A stretch of DNA of 64,000 nt from Frondihabitans sucicola (GCF_030296615.1 NZ_AP027733.1:248001-312000), one strand, 5' to 3'. Positions 8,614 to 16,854 are shown, counted from the first letter of the stretch. Notes: generated by a model not told the origin, from the sequence alone. A program made the numbers and translations.

Positions 8614-8736
8614 ATGACGAATGACCCTCACATGGTGTACTGTAGAGATGCCCGAAGGTCTAGGGCCCGATAGGGCTCCTCGACCACAGCCGCAGCACCC
8701 GTGCTCGCGCATCTCCGAGACGGAGTCACACCCCGC
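8614..8736 (+). promoter_or_regulatory. Class I promoter with degenerate leader
   Basis: -35 ATGACG, 18-bp spacer, -10 TACTGT (8638-8643). The leader has GCCCGAAGG-TCTAGGGC but no AGGGA loop. It diverges from the promoter at 8562-8590 and reads into the NfeD-flotillin operon. Confidence 0.55.
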
Positions 8737-9006
8737 ATGATCCTCAAGCACGCCGAGTCCATCGACGGCTCCACCCTCGTCCGCGACACAGAGCGCTCCA
8801 AGTGGCAGGTCATCACTGCCGACGGGGCACGCACCGTCAAGCTCGGAGAGGCGGTCACCATCGCCGCCGACTGGCGTCACGACGGCGGCACCGTCACCGC
8901 GGGCCTCATGGGCGCCAACCGCTTCGACACGGCCTACGAGGCCGAGCGCCTTCGCCGACTCAAGGCCGCTCGATCGCTCGCTGCCCAGGATGCGAAGGCC
9001 GCCTGA
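8737..9006 (+). CDS. Unknown small protein, first gene of the flotillin operon
   Basis: 89 aa from ATG 8737 (an in-frame GTG at 8701 is the alternative). Soluble; a short beta-rich core (DTERSKWQVITADGARTVKLGEAVTIAADWR) and a helical, basic C terminus. Its stop overlaps the NfeD start (TGATG), so it is co-translated with the membrane pair that follows. Function unknown. Confidence 0.6.
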   Translation: MILKHAESIDGSTLVRDTERSKWQVITADGARTVKLGEAVTIAADWRHDGGTVTAGLMGANRFDTAYEAERLRRLKAARSLAAQDAKAA

Positions 9007-9488
9007 TGCTGCCGTTCATCATTGTCGGCGGCGTCGGCCTCGGTCTGCTCCTCGTGAGCATCATCATCGGCGACATCCTGGACATCTTCGACATCGGCGA
9101 GGGGCTCGTGTCCGGCGTGGCTCTCGGCACGGCCATGTCGATCTTCGGCCTCGCCGGAGTCATCACGGACGCCAACGGCCTCCCGCAGTGGGCCACCTGG
9201 GTCATCGCGATCGCTGGAGCCGCCCTGACTGTGGTGATCGTGCAGGCCTTCGTCCGCAGCGTCACGAAGCGCGAGTCGGGCGGCTACCACTCCCCCGTCG
9301 GATTCACCGGGAGGGCGATGAGCCCCATCGAGCCGACCTTCGGCGAGGTCACCCTCGACGACGTCCGCGAACTGGCCCGGCGCCAGGCGTACAGCGACAC
9401 CCCGATCCCTCGCGGCGCACGCATCCGTGTCGTCAGCGAGTCGGGCCACCGGGTGCTCGTCGAGCCGATCGACGACCCCCAGGCCTGA
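9006..9488 (+). CDS. NfeD-like membrane protein
   Basis: 160 aa. Three TM helices at about 3-24, 34-54 and 61-83, then a C-terminal beta domain (97-156) with the NfeD/OB pattern GFTGRAMSPIEPTFGEVTL...IPRGARIRVVSESGHRVLVEP. NfeD proteins (Bacillus YuaF, Escherichia YqiJ) work beside flotillins in membrane microdomains, and a flotillin gene follows 37 bp downstream. Family call from the OB pattern and gene order. Confidence 0.8.
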   Translation: MLPFIIVGGVGLGLLLVSIIIGDILDIFDIGEGLVSGVALGTAMSIFGLAGVITDANGLPQWATWVIAIAGAALTVVIVQAFVRSVTKRESGGYHSPVGFTGRAMSPIEPTFGEVTLDDVRELARRQAYSDTPIPRGARIRVVSESGHRVLVEPIDDPQA

Positions 9489-9525
9489 CCACCCCAAGAC
9501 CATCCCCTAACGAGAGGAAGCCCGC

Positions 9526-11013
9526 ATGGACTTCACTTCCGGCACCATGACCGTGATCACCGTCGTGGTCGCAGTCATCATCATCGTGGCGCTGCTCGCC
9601 TTCGTGGCCAGCCGTGTCCGCCGCGTCCCGCCGAACACCGCGCTCATCGTCGTCGGTCGCGATGGCGGGAAGGACGGCTCCAGCGTCGAGAGCCCGCAGA
9701 AGGTCATCATCGGCGGCCGCACATTCGTCTGGCCCATCCTCCAGGAAGGCTTCATGCTCAGCCTTGAGCAGCGGCAGACCGGCGTGGAAGTCCAGGCGCC
9801 GGACTCCAACTACATCAAGACGGGCGTCAAGGCGACGGTGAACTTCAAGGTCACCGGCACCGAGGATGGCGTCCGCAAGGCGGCCCAGCGCTACCTCAAG
9901 CAGCAGGAGCAGCTTCCGACCATCGTCCAGCAGTCCCTCGAAGGCTCCCTGCGCGGCCTCATCGGCCAGAAGAAGGTCGACGACCTCGTCAAGGACTTCG
10001 CCGGGCTGGCCGCCAAGGCCATCGGCGAGACCAAGGACGAGCTGGCCGAGCTGGGCCTCCAGATCGAGACGCTGAACATCCGCGACATCGAGACGCCAGG
10101 CTCGACCTACCTCCAAGACCGCGGCCGCGCCGAGGCTGCCACCGCGCGCCAGCTCGCCGAGGTCAGCGAGGCCGAGGCCGACCGCATCGCCGCCTTGGCG
10201 AAGATCGAGAACGAGCAGCTCACCAACGAGCGTCAGCTCGAACTCGACCTCCGCAAGGCTTCGATCAAGGCCGAGACCGACACCGCCCAGGCGAAGGCCG
10301 CGGCCGCTGGTGAGCTGGCTCGCGCCGAGCAGGAGGCTCTCGTGGCCGAGCAGGAGCGCATCGCGACTGCCGCTCAGGCAGAGGTCGCGGAGCAGAAGCT
10401 CAACATCGAGGTCCGCAAGCCCGCCGAGGCCGACGCTTACGCCCAGGTCCAGAAGGCGAACGCTGACCGCGACTCGAAGAACGCGGAGGTCGAGGCTCAG
10501 GTCTTCCAGCGCACCAAGACGGCCGAGGCCGCCAAGGTCGCCGCCGAGAACGAGGCCGCGTCGGTCGAGGCTGCTGGTAAGGCCGCTGCCGAGGTCGTGC
10601 GCGTCCGGGGTGTCGCCGACGGTGACGCCATCAAGGCCAAGGGTCTCGCCCAGGCGGAGGTCACGCAGAAGCTCGCCGAGGCGCAGAACAAGCTCGACCA
10701 GAGCGGTCTGGCCGCCTTGGTCGTCGAGAAGCTGCCCGAGATGGCTCAGGCGTTCGCGTCGTCGTACGCGGGCATCGACAACTTCACGGTCATCAGCCCC
10801 GACGGCGCATCGGCCGTCACCAAGGAGGTCGCGTCGAACATGGCTGGCCTGCCCGAGATGGTGAAGGCGACGACGGGTCTCGACCTCACGGCGCTCATCA
10901 CCGGCGCCGTGACGGGCCAGGCTGCGGGCGCCGCGGCGGCCCGCCAGGCCCCGGCCCGCCCGGTGGCCGCGAAGGCCCCCAAGGCCTCGTCGCAGGACGG
11001 CTCGGCCAACTAG
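9526..11013 (+). CDS. Flotillin-like SPFH/band-7 protein
   Basis: 495 aa. One N-terminal TM helix (about 8-30), an SPFH domain (about 31-200, with NTALIVVGRDG, TVNFKVTG, GLQIETLNIRDIE), a long Ala/Glu coiled coil (about 200-395) and a hydrophobic Ala-rich C terminus. Size and order match bacterial flotillin (FloT/YqiK). Flotillins scaffold membrane microdomains with NfeD partners. Presence on a mobile element suggests host-membrane remodelling or superinfection control (inference). Ribosome site GAGAGGAAGCCC. Confidence 0.88.
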   Translation: MDFTSGTMTVITVVVAVIIIVALLAFVASRVRRVPPNTALIVVGRDGGKDGSSVESPQKVIIGGRTFVWPILQEGFMLSLEQRQTGVEVQAPDSNYIKTGVKATVNFKVTGTEDGVRKAAQRYLKQQEQLPTIVQQSLEGSLRGLIGQKKVDDLVKDFAGLAAKAIGETKDELAELGLQIETLNIRDIETPGSTYLQDRGRAEAATARQLAEVSEAEADRIAALAKIENEQLTNERQLELDLRKASIKAETDTAQAKAAAAGELARAEQEALVAEQERIATAAQAEVAEQKLNIEVRKPAEADAYAQVQKANADRDSKNAEVEAQVFQRTKTAEAAKVAAENEAASVEAAGKAAAEVVRVRGVADGDAIKAKGLAQAEVTQKLAEAQNKLDQSGLAALVVEKLPEMAQAFASSYAGIDNFTVISPDGASAVTKEVASNMAGLPEMVKATTGLDLTALITGAVTGQAAGAAAARQAPARPVAAKAPKASSQDGSAN

Positions 11014-11024
11014 CACGACACGAA

Positions 11025-11057
11025 CGAACGCCCCCTCCCAGCCGGAGGGGGCGTTCG
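11025..11057 (+). terminator. Strong GC hairpin after flotillin gene
   Basis: CGAACGCCCCCTC pairs perfectly with GAGGGGGCGTTCG (13 bp). No clear T run; ends the NfeD-flotillin operon. Confidence 0.7.
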
Positions 11058-11150
11058 TCGTTGCGGCCCGATCTCGCCATTGAGAAGACGGGCTTCTTCT
11101 CTCGACCCGGAGCGTAGCGCGATCCCTGCGATCGCGCATCTATCGGTGCC

Positions 11151-11166
11151 GCAATCGCTACACTAA
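11151..11166 (+). promoter_or_regulatory. Class II-like promoter upstream of a class I promoter
   Basis: GCAATCGCTACACTAA resembles the class II core GCAACCTGCTACACTA. It lies about 45 bp before the class I promoter of the next gene, so 11265 may have two promoters. Confidence 0.45.
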
Positions 11167-11195
11167 TCGGCTCTCTGAAAGTTGAGGTCAGCTAC

Positions 11196-11264
11196 TTGTG
11201 ACGCGAGAAGTAAACGTGTACTGTAGACGTTAGACATCCGAGGGACGGATGGCGAGAGGAATCC
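11196..11264 (+). promoter_or_regulatory. Class I promoter and hairpin leader
   Basis: -35 TTGTGA, 17-bp spacer, -10 TACTGT (11219-11224). Hairpin CATCCG/CGGATG (11235-11251) around AGGGA, then GAGAGGA and ATG 11265. Confidence 0.8.
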
Positions 11265-11612
11265 ATGAGCACCAGCACCGCCGTCACGGGAAGCCCCACG
11301 GGCACCGACGCTCCGAGCAAGAGCAACGTCCTTCCCTTCCCGGTGCGCCCCTCGCTGCACCGCCCCGCCGAGCCCGAGTACGTCGTCGAGCGGGAGGCCG
11401 AGTACTCGGTCGAGCAGCTCGCGAACGAACCTGCCATCGAGGCTGCCGACGCTAAGGACGTCGCCGAGATCACGGCGCCGCGCATCGCGCGCACGCGCCT
11501 GGTCATCACCGACCGTGGCGTCATGGTGCTCACAGTCATCGGCACCATCGTCGGCGCAACCGTGATCAGCAAGGCCGCCTGGTTCCTCTACTTCCTCCAC
11601 TTCGGCGGCTGA
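11265..11612 (+). CDS. Tail-anchored membrane protein, 115 aa
   Basis: Starts MSTSTAVTGS. A disordered, Pro/Glu-rich N-terminal part (1-80) is followed by one hydrophobic helix near the C terminus (VMVLTVIGTIVGATVISKAAWFLYFL), so the protein is probably anchored by its tail with the bulk in the cytoplasm. Followed one base later by 11614-11856. Family not recognised. Confidence 0.65.
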   Translation: MSTSTAVTGSPTGTDAPSKSNVLPFPVRPSLHRPAEPEYVVEREAEYSVEQLANEPAIEAADAKDVAEITAPRIARTRLVITDRGVMVLTVIGTIVGATVISKAAWFLYFLHFGG

Positions 11613-11613
11613 C

Positions 11614-11856
11614 ATGCTCAGCGAGGGCGCGATCGTCAGTCTGAAAGGCGACCCGGAGCCGGGTCGCCGCTACCAGATTGTCGGCCGCGCCCCGGAGCGC
11701 GGGGCCTGGTGGGCGTTGCCCCTGGATCGCCGCCCCGTGTCGAAGAAGCTCCAGCGCCGCTCAACCACGCCGAACACGGCTTGGCTCCTGGCGCTTCACG
11801 TTGAGCGCGACTTCTCGCTGGCGACTCTGCCGCCCGAGCTGGACCTCGGCATCTGA
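11614..11856 (+). CDS. Small soluble protein, 80 aa
   Basis: ATG one base after the previous stop. Beta-rich N terminus with an SH3-like feel (GAIVSLKGDPEPGRRYQIVGRAPERGAWWALPLD). Ends 6 bp before a strong terminator, so it is the last gene of the unit. Function unknown. Confidence 0.6.
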   Translation: MLSEGAIVSLKGDPEPGRRYQIVGRAPERGAWWALPLDRRPVSKKLQRRSTTPNTAWLLALHVERDFSLATLPPELDLGI

Positions 11857-11861
11857 CAAGA

Positions 11862-11904
11862 CTCCCCTGGTGACGGGCCTCACGCCGTCACCAGGGGTGT
11901 TTTT
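11862..11904 (+). terminator. Intrinsic terminator
   Basis: CCCCTGGTGACGG pairs with CCGTCACCAGGGG (11864-11897), followed by TGTTTTT. Classic rho-independent form. Confidence 0.9.
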
Positions 11905-11947
11905 CGTCGTGAGTCAACCAGGGTGCGTGCCCCAGGGCCAGGTGGGC

Positions 11948-12565
11948 CTAGAAGAGGGTCGACGCGGTCTCGGCGGCGGCCATGTCGTCGACCGTGACGA
12001 GGCCGAGGAGGTCAGGCTGGGCAGCGACCGCGACGATCGTGTACTCGCGCTCTCGCCAGTCGTCGATGCGGACGGTGCGTCCGTCGTCGAGGCTGTGCAT
12101 CTCGCCGTGCCCAACGACCTCGAAGGTCCCTCGCCGGACGCCGTCGCTGAACTTGTGGGGCTCGGTGAGCGCGATGGTGTCGCCGACGGTGGCGACGGGG
12201 CGATGCGCGAATGCCGTGGCGCGCTCCCGCCAGATGTTGGCCGCGAGGTCCTCGGTGGGGGTGAGTCGATCGAGCATAGCGATCGTCGTGTAGATCGGCG
12301 CCGGATTGAGGGTCTCGTGCTCGACCTTCCAGCCGAACTCGCTGCGGGTCCACTCCTTGGACACCACGACGGCCGAGACCGAGCCCACGTCTTCGTGGGA
12401 GCCGGACAGTGCCTCGCGCGCGACGTAGAAGGCGCGCTTGGTGGAGTAGGTGTCGAGCAGCCGGAAAGCGCCATCCTCGGTGAGGTCTTCGTGGTTCGTG
12501 AAGAACTCCGCGTCGGAGATGCCCGCGGGTCGTCCCCGTCCGATCGGTGTGGCGTTCCAGGTCAT
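11948..12565 (-). CDS. Unknown protein, leaderless, 205 aa
   Basis: Starts MTWNATPIGR. ATG 12565 lies exactly 6 nt after a TACTGT -10 on the minus strand, so the transcript should begin at the start codon; an upstream ATG in this frame would lie above the promoter. Soluble, no domain recognised; contains a short beta-rich segment near GDTIALTEPHKFSDGVRRGTFEVVG. Confidence 0.65.
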   Translation of the reverse strand: MTWNATPIGRGRPAGISDAEFFTNHEDLTEDGAFRLLDTYSTKRAFYVAREALSGSHEDVGSVSAVVVSKEWTRSEFGWKVEHETLNPAPIYTTIAMLDRLTPTEDLAANIWRERATAFAHRPVATVGDTIALTEPHKFSDGVRRGTFEVVGHGEMHSLDDGRTVRIDDWREREYTIVAVAAQPDLLGLVTVDDMAAAETASTLF

Positions 12566-12577
12566 GTGTCTACAGTA
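12566..12577 (-). promoter_or_regulatory. Leaderless class I-type promoter
   Basis: Minus strand TACTGT (12572-12577), then AGACAC, then ATG. The -35 is weak. No room for a ribosome site. Confidence 0.6.
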
Positions 12578-12768
12578 CATGCAAAACGAGACAAGTGGCA
12601 CATGTCTTAGGTGTGTTGTGGTGAAAAGTGGCGATCAGTGAAGCAGGTCGGTCGAGCGATGCCGTCTAGGCCCCCTACTCTGGATGTGAGCCCGCCGCTT
12701 GATGAGAACCACGTCGATGCGGCGCGGGGCTCCGAATCATCTGCACGCCTACCGAACGGACACTCGCC

Positions 12769-13062
12769 ATGAGCAGCCCTCTCTCCCTGCATGAACCCGA
12801 CCAGCTCGCTCTCGCCGAGTCCTCGGGTACGCCGGTGGAGGTCCTGTCCGCTCTCGGTCGGAGCCGGTTCACGCCGGTCCGTCGGCGCGTCGCGATGAAC
12901 GGACGCACCCCCGATCTCGTGCTCGATGTCCTGACGCTCGATATCGAGCGAGACGTCCGCAACCAGGCTCACATCACCGTCGAAACCAAGGCGATCCTGG
13001 AACTCGAAGCGATCTACGCGCTCCCCTCGCACAATGAGGAAAGGCCAGGCGCGACCGCCTGA
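12769..13062 (+). CDS. Leucine-rich-repeat-variant-like protein, 97 aa
   Basis: Residues 15-70 contain two helical repeats of the LRV/HEAT type (SSGTPVEVLSALGRSRFTPVRRRVAMNGRTPDLVLDVL...), which usually mediate binding to protein or nucleic acid. No Cys cluster is present, unlike classical LRV proteins. The start ATG 12769 has only a weak ribosome site. A bidirectional terminator overlaps its last codons. Confidence 0.6.
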   Translation: MSSPLSLHEPDQLALAESSGTPVEVLSALGRSRFTPVRRRVAMNGRTPDLVLDVLTLDIERDVRNQAHITVETKAILELEAIYALPSHNEERPGATA

Positions 13063-13080
13063 GCGGTGCGCCTGGCCTTT
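13040..13080. terminator. Bidirectional terminator overlapping a gene end
   Basis: AAAGGCCAGGCGC pairs with GCGCCTGGCCTTT (13 bp), with a further inner CCGC/GCGG stem. T runs flank both sides, so it can serve 12769-13062 and the convergent 13095-13667. Confidence 0.85.
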
Positions 13081-13094
13081 CGGCTGGACCTTGG

Positions 13095-13667
13095 CTACGC
13101 CTTGACGGTGTCGACGCCGTCGCTCTCCTGCGAAGTGCTGACGTCGACGATGTCGACGCGATCGAGGGAGACGGTGCGACCCTCCTCCTCGTAGCGCTTG
13201 AGGTTCGTGATGCGGCTCGTGATCTCGGGGCCGCCCGTGGCGAGGATGCGGAACTCGGTGTCCGTGCTAACCCTGCCTTCGAGGTTCTTCAGCAGCTCGC
13301 GGCAGTTCTTGACCGTCTCGCCCGCGACCTTGTACTCGGCGTGAGCCTTCAGGATGAGGCGCTGCTCGGCGGCGGCCGAGGTCTCCTCGGTGTTGGAGTG
13401 CGAGAGCAGGATCGTGTCGGGCTTGTCGATGGAGACGAGCGTGAGGACGTCGACGCCGTTGGGGCTGATGGCGTGGTTGATGCGCATGCGCTTGCTGACG
13501 TTGTGGAGACTGCGCACGATGGAGCGGGCGTTCTCCAGGCGCTCCTGGACTCCGGCGATCCACTTGGCCAGGTCGGGCGGCGACAGCACGACTGCGTGCG
13601 TGACGTTGCGGTCCGATTCGAACGTGATCTTGCCACCGTTGGGCAGGTCAACTGCGAAGAGCGTCAA
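13095..13667 (-). CDS. Unknown protein, 190 aa
   Basis: TTG start chosen because AGAGGA lies 5 nt upstream; the in-frame extension to 13778 crosses a non-coding-like stretch. Begins MTLFAVDLPNGGKITF. Beta strands at both ends and a helical middle (KWIAGVQERLENARSIVRSLHNVSKRM, EQRLILKAHAEYKVAGETVKNCRELLKNLEG). No family recognised. Convergent with 12769-13062. Confidence 0.6.
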   Translation of the reverse strand: MTLFAVDLPNGGKITFESDRNVTHAVVLSPPDLAKWIAGVQERLENARSIVRSLHNVSKRMRINHAISPNGVDVLTLVSIDKPDTILLSHSNTEETSAAAEQRLILKAHAEYKVAGETVKNCRELLKNLEGRVSTDTEFRILATGGPEITSRITNLKRYEEEGRTVSLDRVDIVDVSTSQESDGVDTVKA

Positions 13668-14108
13668 TTTTTTCCTCTGATCCCCTAGTTCAGTGGATGT
13701 CGGGGGTTGTCCCCCACCCACTACCCCGTGTGCCGCCCCAGGGCAGGGCAAATCGAATGGCGACCGCATCGCTCCCAAGCGAAGCAGTCATCAGCGTGTT
13801 CCCCGAGGCGACTTTCACAGAGCCTGCCGAGCCGGAACGGAGTCTCTTGGTTGGAGTGACCGTTCCGCTCAGCCCGTGCGCGACCAATGCCGCGGGGCGG
13901 GTTGGCTCTCAAGCAGCGACGAAGGTTTGAGTTCCTTCTAGTCATTGCTCGGGCGTCAACCCCTGATAGCTATGAATCTACCTGACGGGACCGTCAGTGT
14001 GGGCCAAAAAGGGGACCCAATATGGGGGTGCGAGGCAAGTGTCCGACACGTGTCGCGCGCTTTCATGCTGTGCGAGTCTCGTCCAGTGATTGAGGGTTTG
14101 ATCTGGAG
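13668..14108. other. Gene-poor stretch with a perfect palindrome
   Basis: No convincing gene. A plus-strand frame at 13757-13930 (MATASLPSEAVISVF...) has middling codon use and could be a decayed gene. A perfect 12-bp palindrome CGACACGTGTCG sits at 14044-14055, near GGGACCGTCAGTG, an inverse of the 13-bp motif. Could hold operator sites for the unit at 14177. Confidence 0.4.
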
Positions 14109-14176
14109 GTGACAATGACAGTGGATGCATGTACTGTAGTTTTCATGCCCGAGGGACGGGCCGAGAGAGGATCATC
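14109..14176 (+). promoter_or_regulatory. Class I promoter and hairpin leader
   Basis: -35 GTGACA, 17-bp spacer, -10 TACTGT (14132-14137). Hairpin GCCCG/CGGGC (14147-14161) around AGGGA, then GAGAGAGGA and ATG 14177. Confidence 0.8.
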
Positions 14177-14467
14177 ATGACCACCCAGCACTTCGTCATC
14201 GCACAGTTCCGCGAGAGGGACCGCCGCTCGATGAACGCGCTCCTCATCGGCGGCTCCGAGATAGTCGACGGCAGCGAGAAGACGAACGACCTCGGCTTCC
14301 AGGTCGCACTCGTGACGGTCGGCGAAGGGCGAGCCGAGATGCAGGCTGATCGATTCAGCTCGGGCCTGATCGGCGCGCGCCCCTTCGAGACTCTCGACGC
14401 GGTCAAGGCGGATGCCATCGACGACTTCGGTGTCGACTGGTCCGCACTGACGGTCCCCTCCCTCTAG
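14177..14467 (+). CDS. Unknown small protein, 96 aa
   Basis: Starts MTTQHFVIAQFRERDRRSMN. Small alpha/beta protein with several hydrophobic strands (ALLIGGSEIV, GFQVALVTVGEG). Single-gene unit under a class I leader. No family recognised. Confidence 0.65.
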   Translation: MTTQHFVIAQFRERDRRSMNALLIGGSEIVDGSEKTNDLGFQVALVTVGEGRAEMQADRFSSGLIGARPFETLDAVKADAIDDFGVDWSALTVPSL

Positions 14468-14485
14468 CGCCGGTACGGTCGACTC

Positions 14486-15256
14486 ATGGCACAGAGCGAG
14501 ATCACCGTCGTTGTCGAAGCGAAAGCTGGCGACCCTGTTGCGGCAGCACAGATCGGCTACGCACAGATGGCGTGGCGCAGCGACACCATCAGCCGCGCCC
14601 CCTTCCATCAGGTCGTCGAAGCGATGACCGACGGTCGCGAGGTGTCGGCTCTGGCCTACCAGGACAACCCGCTGGAGCGCACGTCGTCGCTCGTATCGGT
14701 CAGCGGCATCCTTGCCACCGACGCCCAAGGGTCCCGTGTGATCTTCGACGGGCGTGGCGGTGGCTACGTCATCGACTCCAACCTTTTTCTCGACATCGTG
14801 CTCGGCCGCGACGGCGTCGCTCAGTTTCGCCGCAAGTACGACGAACTCATCGCCGTGCTGCCCGAGCTGGAGCCACTGACTGCCGACCACATCCTCGACC
14901 TGCCAGACGAGGATGAGACGGCCGACGCGCGCGAGACCGGCGACGAGATCATCCGCCTCACCATCTTCGGGACCCGACGCATGCCCGGGGGCCCGATCTA
15001 CGGTTCCTTGTTCTTCGCAACGAGCCACACCGAGGGCGTTCTCGACGGCTTCCTCTACTCGCCGCCCGCCACTGGCTGGGAGTCCGAGCACGGGAGCATC
15101 TACGTCAAGGACGTCCTCGACCAGCACGCTCTCGTCCGCGTGGTGAATCAGAAGCCCGACCTGCCGTTCGCGACCCCCATGGGCGTCCTGGGTCGCGGGC
15201 CCGGCTTCTACAACATGACTCCGACGCAGGCGTACGCGGCCACGACCACCCCATAG
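14486..15256 (+). CDS. Unknown protein, probably leaderless, 256 aa
   Basis: Starts MAQSEITVVV. ATG 14486 lies exactly 6 nt after TACGGT (14474-14479) and has no ribosome site, so it is likely translated from a leaderless transcript. Soluble, acidic; contains a glycine-rich segment (DGRGGGYVIDSNLF) and aromatic C terminus (GRGPGFYNMTPTQAYA). No domain recognised. Confidence 0.65.
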   Translation: MAQSEITVVVEAKAGDPVAAAQIGYAQMAWRSDTISRAPFHQVVEAMTDGREVSALAYQDNPLERTSSLVSVSGILATDAQGSRVIFDGRGGGYVIDSNLFLDIVLGRDGVAQFRRKYDELIAVLPELEPLTADHILDLPDEDETADARETGDEIIRLTIFGTRRMPGGPIYGSLFFATSHTEGVLDGFLYSPPATGWESEHGSIYVKDVLDQHALVRVVNQKPDLPFATPMGVLGRGPGFYNMTPTQAYAATTTP

Positions 15257-15311
15257 CAAGAGGAGGGCGCGGGTCGCCATGGGGTCGGCGGGAACTCCTT
15301 CTCTTCAATAG

Positions 15312-15381
15312 TTGACACTTAGTTGTCATGCGTGTACTGTAGCAATCAAGCGAGTGAGGGACACTCGCGAGAGAGGACACC
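15312..15381 (+). promoter_or_regulatory. Class I promoter and hairpin leader
   Basis: Consensus -35 TTGACA, 17-bp spacer, -10 TACTGT (15335-15340). Hairpin GCGAGTG/CACTCGC (15350-15368) around AGGGA, then GAGAGAGGA and ATG 15382. Clearest example of the promoter. Confidence 0.88.
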
Positions 15382-15984
15382 ATGTCGACCACGAACACCG
15401 CGGCCCGCGCCGCCAAGGCTCGCCCGAAGTCGGGCACCGCCTCCCGCATCTCCGGCAACTCCCCCGCGATTCAGCGGGTGCTCATCGTCGGCGTTGCGAT
15501 GCTCTACCTGCTCGCATCGATCGTCAGTTTTCAGGGCCTGTTGGCCGTCGCGCCCTGGCTCCACGTCTCACCCCTCTTCGCGTTCGCGATCCCTGGGTTC
15601 ATCGATCTCGCCATCGTCTTCTACAAGCTGAGCGAGCTGATCCTGAAGAGCCGCGGCCAGTACAAGGCGGCCAAGAAGGCGGTCTTCGGCACCTTCTTCT
15701 TCACGGGCGTCTCCGCCATCGCCAACGGGCTCCACGTCTACACGCAGGGCGCCAATGGCCCGCTCGTGGAGCTGGTCGGCGGCATCTTCATCGCCGTGAT
15801 CGCGCCCTGGGCGGTCTACCTCGCGGCCTCCGTCCTGACGGACGTCGTCGTCAAGCCGAAGCCGGTGCCGAGCGGCCGCACGGCGGCCCGCAAGGCTCCC
15901 GCTAAGGCGCGTGCCACGCGCAAGGTCTCCGCCCCCGTCGCGCAGGAAGTGGCACTGCCTGAGGTCACGCTGGCCACGGCATAG
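15382..15984 (+). CDS. DUF2637-like membrane protein
   Basis: 200 aa. Four TM helices at about 32-54, 64-82, 101-118 and 130-153, flanked by basic tails. The pattern SFQGLLAVAPWLHVSPLFAFAIPGFIDLAIVFYKLSEL fits DUF2637, a family common on actinobacterial plasmids and phages, sometimes linked to plasmid spread (Spd). Single-gene unit ended by a strong terminator. Family call moderately sure; function inferred only from family context. Confidence 0.65.
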   Translation: MSTTNTAARAAKARPKSGTASRISGNSPAIQRVLIVGVAMLYLLASIVSFQGLLAVAPWLHVSPLFAFAIPGFIDLAIVFYKLSELILKSRGQYKAAKKAVFGTFFFTGVSAIANGLHVYTQGANGPLVELVGGIFIAVIAPWAVYLAASVLTDVVVKPKPVPSGRTAARKAPAKARATRKVSAPVAQEVALPEVTLATA

Positions 15985-15995
15985 CCCGAACGCAG

Positions 15996-16028
15996 AAGCG
16001 CCCCGACCTTCAGAAGGTCGGGGCGCTT
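15996..16028. terminator. Perfect 16-bp hairpin between convergent genes
   Basis: AAGCGCCCCGACCTTC pairs fully with GAAGGTCGGGGCGCTT. Serves 15382-15984 and the convergent 16045-16482. Confidence 0.85.
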
Positions 16029-16044
16029 CCGCGTGCTGGCGGGA

Positions 16045-16482
16045 CTAGGCGGAGGCGGGGGCTTCGTCGGCGTAGACGGCGGGGCGCCAGGACCGGTTGA
16101 TCATGAACAGGAACGCGACGATGCCAGTTCCGATCCAGAACGGCGACGACGGGAAGTCGCCCGGAGCGCTGGAGCGCACGTCTAGGTTGGCCTTCTGGGC
16201 AGCTTTCAGCGCCTTGTCGGCGGTTGCTTTGTCGCCGCTGTCGGCCTCGCGGAGGGCTTTGGTGGCGGCGGAGAGCTTCGCCGACGAGGCGTCGAGACGC
16301 GAGCTGTAGCTGGCCTGGATGTGGTGCTCGTACTGCGTCGCGCCGAGGCCGCTCAGCACGCCGACGATGACGGCGATGCCCAGTGCCCAGGTGAGGATGT
16401 AACGGAGCTTGCGCAGGCCGGTGGGGCGCGCCTTCCGCGTGTCTGGAGCGGTGGGCAGGGTGGTGGTGGGTTCGTAGGGCAT
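16045..16482 (-). CDS. Membrane protein with two TM helices, 145 aa
   Basis: Starts MPYEPTTTLP. TM1 at about 28-48 (YILTWALGIAVIVGVLSGLG) and TM2 at about 112-130 (FWIGTGIVAFLFMINRSW) enclose a helical extracellular or periplasm-side segment rich in Ala/Lys. Lies 8 bp after 16491-16832 and is probably in the same operon. Family not recognised. Confidence 0.6.
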   Translation of the reverse strand: MPYEPTTTLPTAPDTRKARPTGLRKLRYILTWALGIAVIVGVLSGLGATQYEHHIQASYSSRLDASSAKLSAATKALREADSGDKATADKALKAAQKANLDVRSSAPGDFPSSPFWIGTGIVAFLFMINRSWRPAVYADEAPASA

Positions 16483-16490
16483 GGCGGCTT

Positions 16491-16832
16491 TCAGTGCGTC
16501 GAGAGGGTCGTGGGGATGCCTCGCCCCGCCGGATGGGCGGCGCGGGCCTTGAGAGTGGCGCGGATGCGGTTGAGGCTGAGGAGCCCCCAGAGGGCCGCCG
16601 CGAAGCCAGCGGTGCCGACGACGGCGGCGAGGATCGCGAGGGCGCCGAGGTGTCCGTGCAGGTAGGAGCTGGGGGTGAACCGCAGTGCGAGCACGTGGGA
16701 GCCGATGGCCATGGCAGCGATACCGGCGAAGAACGCGACCCGCGCCCTCCGGGTGTCGAGCCAGACCATGTGATCGTCGCGGAAGTCGAGCAGGTGGTCG
16801 ACGAAGAGGTCGAGGGTACGCTTCGGGTGCAT
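16491..16832 (-). CDS. Membrane protein, leaderless, 113 aa
   Basis: Starts MHPKRTLDLF. ATG 16832 is exactly 6 nt after TACACT of a class II promoter, so I prefer it over the GTG at 16856, which lies inside the promoter. Two TM helices at about 33-55 (VAFFAGIAAMAIGSHVLAL) and 64-86. Family not recognised. Confidence 0.65.
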   Translation of the reverse strand: MHPKRTLDLFVDHLLDFRDDHMVWLDTRRARVAFFAGIAAMAIGSHVLALRFTPSSYLHGHLGALAILAAVVGTAGFAAALWGLLSLNRIRATLKARAAHPAGRGIPTTLSTH

Positions 16833-16854
16833 ACGCTTAGTGTAGCAGGTTGCC
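16833..16854 (-). promoter_or_regulatory. Class II promoter, leaderless
   Basis: Minus strand GGCAACCTGCTACACT (16839-16854), then AAGCGT, then ATG 16832. Confidence 0.7.

Noticed and set aside
9433..11139. Long minus-strand frame opposite the flotillin gene
   Set aside because: Arises from the Ala/Glu-rich codons of the coiled coil; the plus frame has a clear SPFH domain and ribosome site.
12607..13032. Minus-strand frames opposite the LRV-like gene
   Set aside because: No ribosome site or promoter, and residues are Arg/Ser-rich as expected for an antisense shadow.
13697..13930. Plus-strand 77-codon frame in the gap after 13667
   Set aside because: No ribosome site or promoter and weak third-position GC; at most a decayed gene.
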